Both the position numbers and the translations under genes were made by a program. The notes beneath the pieces are model-generated. The model had not been told where the DNA came from. It worked only from the letters and a program-made list of their open reading frames with translations, and did no database searches. From Platismatia glauca (Eukaryota > Ascomycota > Lecanoromycetes > Lecanorales > Parmeliaceae): a stretch of DNA of 64,000 bases. The stretch covers positions 186,001 through 250,000 of the forward strand of contig OY745778.1 of the NCBI GenBank assembly GCA_963556305.1. The letters run 5' to 3'. Shown piece after piece: positions 1-11,100 of this stretch (within the stretch, counting starts at the first letter, position 1; each line of letters begins with the position of its first letter).

Positions 1-1404
1 AACCACTCCACTATGAGATCTGTATCCTGCTGCGCCCATTCGATAGACGGTTCTCGAAGTTTCCGCGGGGCTGCGGCGGGCTTTGTGGCTTTACTCCGTG
101 TCATTTTTCAGATACTGAGAATGCGAAGGGGCGAGGCTTTTGGAAGAGCGACTTTGGATTGCGGCGAGGCTTGTGAAAGAGCAACTTAGGATTGCGACAC
201 TTGGAAAAGCAAGACAGAGAGGCAGAGAGGCTTTTGGAAGAACGACTGTGGATTGCGACTTGGAAGGGCGTGTAGAAGGTAAAGGGGATTGGGCTGTAGA
301 TGAACCCCGGGGTAGCATTCGTGGATGCCGTGGAATTCCACGGTCAGAAAAGGTGGTCTGAAACTCCCTTTTGTAGATTACGTGTGTTCGTCGGTGACTC
401 CCTGGGTTCAATTCGTCAAATGGTCTTGGCGATTCAGAGAAGTGATAGGCTATTGGTGATTTTGCTTCACCGTGGATCTTCGACTCCTGTCTTATCCATC
501 TTTCTTGCCAGGAATTGGGCATTGTCGGTGAGTCTCAATTTTGAAGGTCTCTTGCGCACGATACTTTAGTCAGCATCTCGTCAATCGGCAGAGCCTCAAT
601 GATAGGTTGATAGGTAGGTATCAATGTCATGGAGATGTTTCAAAGGGCATACCACGATCAGCAGTCCAGGATATTATTAAGCGTGTACGGTCGGACCGAT
701 GCTTGTGGAGGTCATGTGGGCGGGGTAGCCGCAGCGTGGGGCGCTGGAAGGGTACCCCAGCATACTCCGTACTCTTCTCCTATGACGTCGATTGTGATGG
801 AGATGATGGAAATGGAAGAATGCTCGGCTCCGATGCAATGAATGGATCAATTCAAGGCTGCTGGGTTCCCTACTCACTCGCACTTATAGATAGATACATG
901 AGTGATGTTGAGGGAAGCGCATCAAAGTGTTGAAAATGCTGAAATCCCACTCATCTCCGCACTCGGCGCCCCCAGTACTTCTTGGCATCCCTGTCCGTTA
1001 GCAGATACCTTACCCAACCTACTCGCTCTCCACTCTGAAATCTTCATCTACAACACGACCCATCTGAACCCCAGCTAAATACTAAATACCAATTCCATCT
1101 ACCCTTCACCACTTCTATTTGCATTTCTTCCCCCCATTGTCTTCTTCTTCCTTGTCTTACGGTACTGCAATCCAATTGGTACGTCACATATCGAGCTCCC
1201 TCGAAACAATGCGGGGAAGCTCCCCGTCGCGTCAATGCCACGAACAATCCTCAAAATCAGCTCCCCAAACTTCCCACATACTGACAGTTGGTAACGACGA
1301 GTAGAAAGCCCACCTCGTGATACTTCTAGTGCCCCGCATCCAATCCCTCTCCTCCCAGTACTCGCCTACCGCTCGAGTCTCGAGGCTGTGGCTACGTCGT
1401 CGTC
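1..1404. promoter_or_regulatory. Upstream region of glycogen synthase; no gene seen
   Basis: No reading frame here has recognisable coding character on either strand. The stretch at about 1090-1170 is pyrimidine-rich, as is common just upstream of fungal transcription starts, and the last 150 bases are plausibly 5' untranslated leader for the gene starting at 1405. A short upstream ATG at about 1209 lies in the presumed leader. No firm TATA box or operator can be claimed. Confidence 0.4.
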
Positions 1405-3682
1405 ATGTCGACGGTACATACAAATGGCTCCGTTGAAGGCAAGCTCTTAGCCAGTGCAGAGTCGACGGGACGAGACATCCGGGATCATATGCTTTTCGAA
1501 ATTTCGACCGAGGCTGCTAATCGAGTCGGAGGCATATACTCCGTCATCAAATCAAAAGCCCCCGTCACCACGGCCGAATATGGCGATCGATACACCCTCA
1601 TCGGCCCTCTCAACCGTGCTTCGGCTGCCGTCGAAGTCGAGCCCTTGGTCCCTACCAATCCCGAACTCGCTGAGACCATTACAAGTATGCAGTCTAGAGG
1701 TATTGGGTTGGTCTACGGCAGATGGTTGATTGAAGGCGCACCGCGAATTATACTCATCGATACTAAGACGGGCTACCGATGGCTTGACGAGTGGAAGGCA
1801 GATCTGTGGAACACGGCTGGTATACCTTCACCTCCAGGAGATGACGAGACGAATGAAGCAGTGGTTTTTGGATATCTTGTAGCTTGGTTTCTTGGCGAGG
1901 TAGGGCTCCTCTAGCAAGAAAAACTTCAACTGCTAACTTGGCTGCCAGTTCGTGGCTCATGAGCGTAAGCGAGCTATCATCGCCCACTTTCACGAATGGC
2001 TCGCAGGAGTGGCCCTTCCCTTGACAAAGAAACGAAGAATAGACGTGACCACCATCTTCACCACACACGCTACGCTTCTCGGAAGGTATCTTTGTGCCGG
2101 ATCGGTCGATTTTTACAACAACCTGCAATATTTTGATGTGGACGCAGAAGCTGGGAAGCGCGGCATATACCATAGATACTGCATCGAACGGGCCGCAGCA
2201 CACGCTACCGACGTCTTCACCACCGTCTCCCACATTACTGCTTACGAGAGCGAGCATTTGCTGAAACGAAAACCGGATGGTGTATTGCCCAACGGCTTGA
2301 ATGTGAAGAAGTTCTCCGCCATGCACGAGTTCCAGAACTTGCACCAACAGTCGAAGGAGAAGATTCATGACTTTGTCCGAGGTCACTTTTATGGTCATAA
2401 CGATTTCGAGCCTGAGAACACGCTATACTTCTTCACGGCTGGGCGGTATGAGTACAGAAACAAAGGGGTGGATATGTTCATCGAATCTCTAGCCCGGCTG
2501 AATCATAGCTTGAAGAGCTCAGGATCAAAGATGACTGTAGTTGCATTCATCATCATGCCGGCAAAGACAACATCCTTGACAGTGGAGGCGCTGAAGGGAC
2601 AGGCAGTCATCAAATCATTGCGAGATACCGTGGGAGTCATCGAGCGGGAAGTGGGAAAGAGGCTGTTTGATCGATCGGTGCAGTGGCATGAGGGAGAAGA
2701 TGTGCCCGAGCACAAGGATCTGCTGACGAGCGCTGACCGGGTCATGCTTCGAAGACGACTCTTTGCGATGAAACGAAACACATTGCCTCCAGTAGTCACG
2801 CACAACATGGCCAACGACGCAGATGATCCGATTCTGAATCAAGTACGCCGAGTGCAGCTGTTCAACCATCCGTCTGACCGCGTAAAGATTATTTTTCACC
2901 CGGAGTTCCTCAACTCTGCCAATCCTGTCCTACCCCTCGACTACGATGATTTCGTCCGCGGCACGCACATGGGAATTTTCCCATCCTACTATGAGCCGTG
3001 GGGATACACGCCAGCTGAATGTACCGTCATGGGGGTTCCGAGCATCACCACAAATCTCTCTGGCTTCGGATGTTACATGGAAGAACTTATTGAAAACGCA
3101 TCTGACTATGGAATTTACATCGTTGATCGCCGCATGAAAGGCATCGATGATTCTGTCAACCAGCTTGCGAGTTATATGTTTGACTTTGCATCCAAGAGTA
3201 AGAGACAGCGGATTAACCAGAGGAATCGAACAGAGCGCTTAAGTGATCTTCTGGACTGGAAGAGAATGGGCATGGAATACGTGAAGGCTCGGCAATTGGC
3301 TCTGAGGAGAGCGTACCCAGCATCATTCGACGATGATGATTACGACGAGGCAGGCATGTTTGATACAATAGAACCCAAGCTCAGTCGGCCGTTATCTGTC
3401 CCGGGATCTCCAAGGAACAGGTCTGGGATGATGACGCCTGGCGACTTTGCATCGCTGCAAGAAGGCCGGGAAGGTTTGAGTACCGAGGATTATATCGCGT
3501 GGAAATTGCCGTGAGCCCGAACTTCTTTCCCTCATAGAGTCTTTTCGGGAGTCACCGCTGACAACGTTGATAGTGAGGAGGAGGACCCCGATGACTATCC
3601 GTTCCCTCTGACATTGCGATCGCCGAAGAAGGCCACGCCGATGGGTTCGCCAAATCCTGGGGTCATAAATGGCGTCTCTTGA
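1405..3682 (+). CDS. GSY1: Glycogen [starch] synthase (GT3 family)
   Basis: Transfers glucose from UDP-glucose to the non-reducing end of glycogen in the cytosol. Three exons: 1405-1899, 1949-3510 and 3574-3682, giving 721 aa, close to yeast Gsy1/2 (about 705). Intron 1 (49 bp) has a TGCTAAC branch site; intron 2 (63 bp) has CTGAC. Visible signatures are RVGGIYSVIKSK near the N-terminus (UDP-glucose-binding loop), the E-X7-E catalytic motif in YYEPWGYTPAE, and the arginine-rich regulatory helix RQRINQRNRTERLSDLLDWK (glucose-6-phosphate/phosphorylation switch in this family). The C-terminal tail contains SVPGSPRNR and MMTPGDF, resembling the phospho-regulated tail of yeast Gsy2, then an acidic EEEDPDD patch. 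The start is the first ATG giving the usual short N-terminus. Intact, and unrelated to the accessory genes that follow. Confidence 0.97.
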
Positions 3683-5480
3683 GCTTGTTCACGCCGTGGC
3701 CACAATTGAGGCGCAAGTGGAATCCCAAAGCTACAACTCCACAGCACCTCCTCTCGTTTGCCCATTCCCGCATCTTGTACAGCACCCTCCTGACTTATTC
3801 GCATTCCTGCCTACATTGGTTGTCAGTGGAGGCCTTGTAGGATATGGACGATATCGACTGAATATACTGCTTCCCCGACCTAGCTTCGCTTCTTCCTCCA
3901 CGTCTTTTATCCATCTACCTGTTTTGATTTTCGGAAGCGAAGTGTACAGTAACATTGAAGGACAGCAAAAGTAGCTTGGACACCAATTCAAAATGATTTC
4001 CCCGTCCAGCCAAGCCAACCCAGACTGACCAAGCGCTCACACCAGAGTACAGTAGACGCCGTACAATGGGATTCTCCCAGCACAGCCGCCAACCGCCAAG
4101 CGAACAAAGCCCAACAGTCCGGGATGGCGATGGAGTGTATTCGAGAACCATTCCCTTTCCCGACATCCCCTATTCTCCTCCCATCGAAGACCGAAACCCC
4201 CCCCCCCCCCAAAAAAAAACAATCACCTCCCATGGTCATCAATAACTCATCATGCACGCTAAACACCTCCCCATCGCCGCTGCGCGATGAAATTCGGCTC
4301 TTCTCTGCGTCCCGAGAGCTCTTTTAGATCTTCGAATCCATTCTGCAATCTAATCCCATCACCGCCTCAGCAATACCGGACCCAATTCATCGAAAGCAGC
4401 CTCATAAAGCACTGGAGATGGAGATGGAGATGGAGGGGAGTTTGCTGAGGCCGGATTATCCTGCTCTTATCGAGTGTTCTGACTCCTTTGGTGGTACGCG
4501 GGCCCATCGGCCACAGAGCCGCGCCCCTGAATCCCACCCCCTGCCAATCCATGGGGTACTCACGCACATCATCTTGAACTTCGACGCCAAGCTAGCAGAC
4601 ACGACGGCTCCATGGAGCTCGGTTTGGCTCGCAAGTTGTCATCCCATACGAGCACGTAGACGGTAGAGCTGCCTATGAGAACGCGACGCGGTCAAGAGTT
4701 GATCGCGTCAGGAGTGGCTCAAGGACATAGTGTTGGGAAATATGGGAGGATTGATTGATTCTTCTATGGAGGTATGTGAAGGCTACTTATATAGCCCTGT
4801 TTGCCACCTAATTTGCCACTGTGCGGAGTAGCTACAACACAGTGCTGCAGCAATTCCAACACATAGGAATGATGGACCTTGCGTTTCGTGGTGGTAGTCG
4901 AGGTCCTGCTTAGGCTGAATGGGAAAGGGGTAAGGCAAAGGGGGGCGCCAAAGCGGGTGGAGCGGTTGTTGAGGTCTAAGTATTTGAGGCGTGGCGATGG
5001 ACTTGGGATTCTAGAGCACTCTCGGCTTGCTTTATGCCATGAAGATGATGCCAATGTCCTTTGTCAGGAGGGAGCCACTTGCGAATGTTAAGCATCAGAG
5101 TCTGAGTGAGAGTTTGTCTACCGTACTTGTGGACTTCTGTCCACGTTTCTCATAAAGAAAGAGCCTTCGGACCTCGATGTTTTGAGAAACGCCACCATGC
5201 GACGTGCATCAACTAGTCGCTTAACACCCTCTGTTCATTGGCCTGACTTATTAGCTGCATGCTCGACTTGTAGCCTCTTGCCCTGAAGAGGCCGTAACGA
5301 GTTTCCCTTTAACATACTGTTACATACACGACACGGATCATTCCCAACAGGCTGCGACAAGATGCGGCACATGGTTCGTGATAGATATTGGGCTGCCCCC
5401 CTCAAATTCCTTGTGAGTAGACGAGGCTGCGGCTCGCAGATATTCACTTACCGTTTTTCCCTCCCTTACAGCTATCCTTC
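3683..5480. other. Intergenic region without recognisable gene
   Basis: About 1.8 kb with only short frames on both strands, none with recognisable protein character. It contains an uninterrupted C-tract followed by an A-tract at about 4198-4219, and a short GGAGAT tandem at about 4411-4435. The last 150 bases presumably hold the promoter of the next gene. Confidence 0.5.
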
Positions 5481-7257
5481 ATGGATGCTGCTGCGACTAC
5501 TGCGGGATGGCTGTCCTTCATGGTCACTGCTGTCGGACTTGGCTCTTTCATCACTCAGGCGAGTGCTATCCAGGACCGATTGGATCCATACCACACCTCG
5601 CGGACCGAGGAGCATTTGGGAGCCTGGTTGAAGCGTCAGCCCAAGAAGGCTTGGCATCAAGTCTCGCATCCCACGCCGGTCGGTCCTGTTATAAATGCAA
5701 AGCTCGTTGACGGTTTCTGTGGTTTCAATATTATAGGCGTTAGCAGACTTCCACTGTCGAAGCATGGGAAAGCCAGCTGGACCGCTCTTCTTGCGCTTCT
5801 CCATGAGCAAGCCCCGTCACCTGTCTACGAGTCCAGCATCAAAGCCTACAGAACCGACACCAAGACCGACTCCGTCACTAAGCATCTGGAGAAGAGGCCG
5901 ACGGTCTGCACAATAACCATTACATCCGATATTAGTCCGCGGCAAGGATTGCAAACATGGAAAGGATTGCAAACATGGAAAGGATTGCAAACATGGAGTT
6001 CCTTGCAGGCTCGCCCTCTCACGCGTCATGACTCGACGACATGCATTGTGATCTCCCGCACTACATTGATCACAATACTTGCCCTCTACAATGGCCGAAC
6101 AATGTTCCGCTACAGTGACGCTAGCGGCCACCGCGCCTCGTATGGTTCATATTGTGGGCATTTCTATATTGATTGGCCTCTAGGCGCCCCGGCAATCGTC
6201 CATTTTCACCCCCACGATTCTCATACCACATCAACAGACGTATATCCGTCTATGTTTCGGGTACGAGTGGACAAATGTGTACAAATGTTGGCTGGGGTCA
6301 TCACTTCGCCTGACGGGACGTCATTCCAATGTGCTTTCCCAGGTCGAAAGCCACCTGGGACTTGGGTGTTAGAGTACCAACGCAAAGGTTTTCCAGGCGC
6401 ACACGGAAGCCGACATCTATACAACTTAATGGGTGGCAAGGTATATAAAATCGACTTTCTCTTGGCCCGACGAGTGGATGAAGATCATCCATCTGGCATT
6501 GTGGATCTTTGTTTGCCGAGTACAGAGAGGAACACTCAACTATCAATGCTTGTTCCAAGGATAGAAGAAGGGATACTTGAACAAACATTGGATTGCTTGC
6601 CTTGGTCTTCTCTGTCATGGTCTATCCACCGTGGTCTTCGCGACATCCTCGTCGCCTATGCCAAACCGACCATGAACAAATTCCGTCAAGCTCTGGCGAC
6701 AGCGCTCCGTGACTTCATTCATGAACAGCCGCAACAGTTAGAGGCGAATGGATGGTCGGCAGAATTTGTCAGAGGAGCTATGGCCGAACTCGCCGCCAAT
6801 TCCGTTCTTGCCGGTAGCGGAAATTCTGGAGACTCGGTCAGAGTCGTGACCGACGCGGCATTGCTCCTCTCAGCCAAGGATGTGTCGACTTTGGACGAGA
6901 CAAGGTTTTGGAGAGAAAAGCGTCACGACTTGGCTAAAGAGTCCTTGATATCAACGGATGCAATCATAGCGCTTACGAAATGTTTTGTGCTGGAATGGAG
7001 CAACGAGTTTGATTATCAGATGTACCATGACTTACCTCCGGAGTTGCTATTTCGTTAGCTTTGTGCTGATACATCTACTCCTTTGTCGGTGCCAGCACTT
7101 ACTCCTCTCCGCTTTGCGAATTTGTGAATACATTAGGATCTACCTACGTCAACTAGGTACTCAAGAGGCGCTCAGGGAGCTTGCCAATGACGGGCACAGT
7201 ATAGCCCCGCTGGAAGCACCCCCCGGGTTGATACGCCTGGAGGAGGAGGATGTGTAG
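5481..7257 (+). pseudogene. Conserved-looking fungal hypothetical protein, 3' end probably disrupted
   Basis: An open frame from ATG 5481 runs 525 codons to a TAG at 7056. It starts with a hydrophobic segment (MDAAATTAGWLSFMVTAVG, about residues 1-30), then a soluble body with no catalytic motif I can name. This N-terminus recalls a family of hypothetical proteins in Pezizomycotina genomes; that is recall, not a search. Residues about 155-172 are three tandem GLQTWK/S copies from an 18-bp repeat. Directly after the stop, the other frame stays open to 7257 and reads like a proper C-terminus (LLLSALRICEYIRIYLRQLG). No GT-AG pair with the right phase joins the two: the only tidy candidate (7054-7095, 42 bp) gives the wrong frame. 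I therefore infer a nonsense plus frameshift lesion, or a missed splice. Function unknown. Confidence 0.55.
5944..5997 (+). repeat. 18-bp in-frame tandem triplication
   Basis: Three consecutive copies of an 18-bp unit (AAGGATTGCAAACATGGA), the last diverging at its end, encode the repeated peptide GLQTWK within the hypothetical protein. The unit keeps the frame, so it is a length change rather than a break. Confidence 0.9.
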
Positions 7258-7284
7258 AAGATACCTAGCCCTTCAATTGAACGG

Positions 7285-7520
7285 GGACCCCAATGGAACC
7301 CCCGATTGGCAACAGCGAGATCTCTTATAGTAGAGGCAAACTCTGCCGCTCCCCCGTAGATATCCTGCCCGGAGCGGTAGCAATGCTCGCATGCCTCGCT
7401 AAGTCTTCCACCCCATGGGGGGCCGACAACGAGGTCTCCTAGAGCAGAGGCCCACTCCCCTGCATTGCTCGGACAAATCCTGCCCTGAGCTGGAACCAAT
7501 GCTCACATGGCTTGCCGAGG
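7285..7520. repeat. Two degenerate direct repeats of about 115 bp
   Basis: Segments starting near 7317 (GAGATCTCTTATAG) and 7431 (GAGGTCTCCTAGAG) align over about 100 bases. Both end in CAATGCTCRCATGS followed by a similar CTYGC motif. The copies have clearly diverged. They lie between the damaged hypothetical gene and the fold-back element, and look like remnants of older repeat DNA. Confidence 0.6.
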
Positions 7521-7601
7521 CCCTTTTCCGCCTCATTGCACGCGATAGAGGCTGGCGACAATAATGAGATGTCAGTATCATCGCACTTTGTTTTTGTGTG
7601 G

Positions 7602-7990
7602 TTGTAGGGTTAGGGCTTGCCCTCACCAAATATCCCTCCTACCATTTGTAGCGGTACCACTACAATGAACAATACTATATATGGTCTTTCTAACTTTGCT
7701 AAGACTATATCTACTTGCATTCATACTGGATATACGAAATAAGAGTAGATTGCTATGCTGGGATATCAAAAGATACCTTAGCAAAGCGATATCTACCTTC
7801 TACCTACACTAGTGTAGGTATGCGCAGATCGGCCGGGGGGGCACTGATTCATGGAGAAATCCGCTCTACTTATTTCACACATTTGGTATACACGTAATTA
7901 GACATAGTCTTACCAGGGCTAGAAAGACCATGTTTAGTATGCTACGAATGGTAGGAGGGATATTTGGTGAGGGAAGCCCTAACCCTACAA
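7602..7990. mobile_element. Fold-back (MITE-like) inverted-repeat element
   Basis: The left arm begins TTGTAGGGTTAGGGCT at 7602. The right arm ends with its reverse complement, AGCCCTAACCCTACAA, at 7990. Pairing continues inward through the ATATCCCTCCTACCAT block and, more loosely, through the ATGGTCTTTCTA and AAGACTAT blocks, giving arms of roughly 110 bp around a 160-bp core with no coding capacity. No target-site duplication could be recognised at the ends, so the superfamily is open. It lies upstream of the first NLR gene. Confidence 0.7.
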
Positions 7991-8188
7991 TTGCCCATGA
8001 GCCCATGGCTGAAATGATTGGCTTGTGGTGCAGAGCCTCTGCAATAATGCAGGCCTCTAAGCATAGCCTTGTTGCGGTCTAATAGCGTGGGGGCTTGACC
8101 GGACAAGTCCGCTGAAAGGGTGGTCGCTCCCACCGACCTCACGATTACACCTTCTACTCACATTTCACTTCTGCCTCGAAGCCTCGAG

Positions 8189-11100
8189 ATGCCTCTCTTT
8201 GGTCGCTCGGGCGAAAAGCCTGAAAAGAAGAGGAGAGTCGACCGCGCTCGCACGCCAGAACCGCCAAGACCATCTGACGAGAGCGAGGAACAGTTCGGAT
8301 TGTTTGAGCTGTGGCCGAACACACCACCAGGTGAGGCCACCAGGGTAGCTACAGTCCTGGAGTCAGCATTATTGACCTTTCTACTTGGGATAATGGACTG
8401 ATATCGCGAGTAGCATCGTTGCGATCCACGGGCTTGGAGGGCACCCCTATAAAACATGGACCGAAGGCCAAAGCCTATGGTTGCAAGACTTTCTACCGAA
8501 GGCCATTCCTGATGCACGAATTTTTACTTTCGGCTACAATTCAAGTGTCGCTTTTGGGGGGAGTGCTTCGAGGCTGGACGACTTTGCAAGGACTTTGCTG
8601 GAGAGGCTACTGCAAAAGAGAAGGGAATACAAAGATGCTGTTGTATGACTGGTAGTTTGTCGTAATACGAGATTACGTCGCTAATAGTATGCAGCGCCCC
8701 ATAATCTGCGTCTGCCATTCTCTTGGTGGTATTGTCTTTAAAAGGGCTCTCGTGATGGCGCATGCCCACTCTTCAAGATATCACTCGCTCATTCCTGCCA
8801 TCAAGGGTGTGATCTTCATGGGCACGCCACACCGAGGTTCCAACGTTGCAAATTGGTCAAAAATTCTAGGTCAAATAGCGAATGTGCCTTTGCTGGGCAG
8901 CGTCAGAACAGACCTCTTGGAAGACCTTCGACCTAAATCCGAGCTCTTAATGACCATAAGCTCTGATTTTGTCGAAAGAGGGGCAGGCTTGTCGATTTTC
9001 AGTCTTTATGAGCGCAAGTTCATCCCAGGACTACGAGATCTCATCGTTGACAAAGACTCCGCTATATTGAATCAGCAGAATGAGACACCGCTGCCGATTG
9101 AGGCTGATCATCGCACAATGTGCAAATTCCTGACGTCTAGTTCTGAAGCATACGCTACAGTATTTGATTGTCTTTCTGAATTGTATTTCTCTCTCTCTAC
9201 TAAGCAGCAGGCTTTAGCTGACTTTGTCAGAATTGACACTGCCAAGGGCGAAAACGACACGTGTATGTCACCTCAGCGGGCTAGCAATGATGGGGCAAGG
9301 CCAGTCGCGAGTCTGACAGGTCCTGTACAATTTAGGGCGATCGAAGAAGCGAATCGATTTCATGAGGTCTCTGCTGCAGTACGATCACAGCAACATACTC
9401 GTTCAAGTTCCTCGTCCGTTGGACGGGACATGTCAATGGATCGCACAAGATTCTGAATTCCGGCGATGGCTGGCTCTCCCTTCTAACAAACTCAGCGTCT
9501 CTGATGTTTGTCGTGTTTTTTACATGTATGGTTCGCCAGGCGTGGGCAAGACTGTTATGAGCCGATATGTTCTCTACTACTTACGTCAATTTCTCAAGTC
9601 ATATAGAGAACAACCGCACATTGTGATACATTTCTTCTGTGACGACAAAGACTCCAACCGACGGACTTCATTGAATCTCTTACGCTCGCTTCTGTTCCAG
9701 ATTTTGACAGAAAACGAGCAACTACTTCGATACGTCCACGAAGATGCAATGATAGCCCACTTGCGGAGACCACGTAATGATTTGACCGATGCAGACGAGC
9801 TCCACGAGCTATGGAAGGCTCTATTTGCTATCATCCAAAGAAGCCGTGAGACACAGTTCTGGCTTATTGTTGACGCCATCGATGAGCTTGAGCCGATGTC
9901 CAGAAAGAATGTTGTCCAACAGTTAGCCCGGATCCTAGAAAGCGACGCTGTTGGCCGGTTGAAGATCCTTTTTACAGATCGCCAAGAATCAAAGCAGCAC
10001 TTTTCCAACCAAGCTGTTCTCGAGTTGGGAGCAAGTGATTCTCAAGATGACGTACGCTTATACATCAGACAAAACATAATCGCCCTCAGCAATGATGTTC
10101 CAATAGAGTCAAAATACAAGACTGCGATTGAGGATGAGATCGCTATGATGGCTAATGGGACGTTTCTCCATGCGTCACTGGCTTTCGCAAATTTCACTCG
10201 AGGCGTGACGGATTGGACTCCACGTGTGGTTAAATCTCGACTTGCAGACCTACGGAAATTACCTGCTAGTCTGGAAGCTTACTATGCCGGTTTGCTGAGA
10301 CACATACCGGCTGATTTCCAGCGCAAAGCAAGAAGAGCGTTCATATGGGTCTTGGGCTCCATATCGAGAACCCCATTAAAGCTAAAGGATCTACACTATG
10401 CTGTTTCGGTGAACGAAGATCAAAATTGTTGGAGTGATCTCGAGGAAGATCTTGGCTACAATTTTGAATCATCCTTCCAAGAGGCCTGCGGTTATCTGCT
10501 AAAAGTTGATGGCAACGGATATGTTGTATTTTCGCACCAGACGGTGAAAGAGCTGTTTGAAAGCACAACCACTCCTGCGCGAGAAGTCGATGGACAAGTT
10601 TTACGGAGTTATCGCATCGCACCGAAGGATATTGACATTGAGATTGTTCAGACCTGCATGACGATGCTCCGGTTCAAAGATTTCGACAGGTACCATGTTC
10701 ATAGCTCGTTAATGACAGCAAAGGAGGCACACTATGATGGCTATCTGGGCGTCCTAGATCATCTACTCGAGCGCACAAAAAGGTTCCCGTTGCTCGCATA
10801 TGCAATTCGTCACTGGAGTCACTTCAATGATTCTACCAATGAAGCTCATGTTGTCAATGGACTTTGCAACTTCTTCAGGTCATTCCAAGGGAATTTTTTT
10901 CGCTTGGCGGCAGCTCCGTGGACGTATGATAAACGCGTCTATATGCCAGGTGTTACTGGCGTGTTGCCTTTGGAGCTCCCGCCGCTTCATCATTGTGCTC
11001 AAATGGGCAACTTCCCAAAAACTGCTCTCGCTCTTATATCTAGCGGTGCGGACATTAACGAGATGGATAGTGACGGTTTGAGTCCTCTGCACTGGGCTTG

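Noticed and set aside
4198..4219. C-tract/A-tract as a possible sequencing join
   Set aside because: A homopolymer pair alone is no proof of an assembly fault; no duplicated or inverted flanks were seen.
8680..8720. Cys instead of Gly before the nucleophile motif (CHSLGG) in the hydrolase-NACHT protein
   Set aside because: From memory, CHSLGG is common in the alpha/beta-hydrolase domains of fungal NLRs, so it is not evidence of inactivation.
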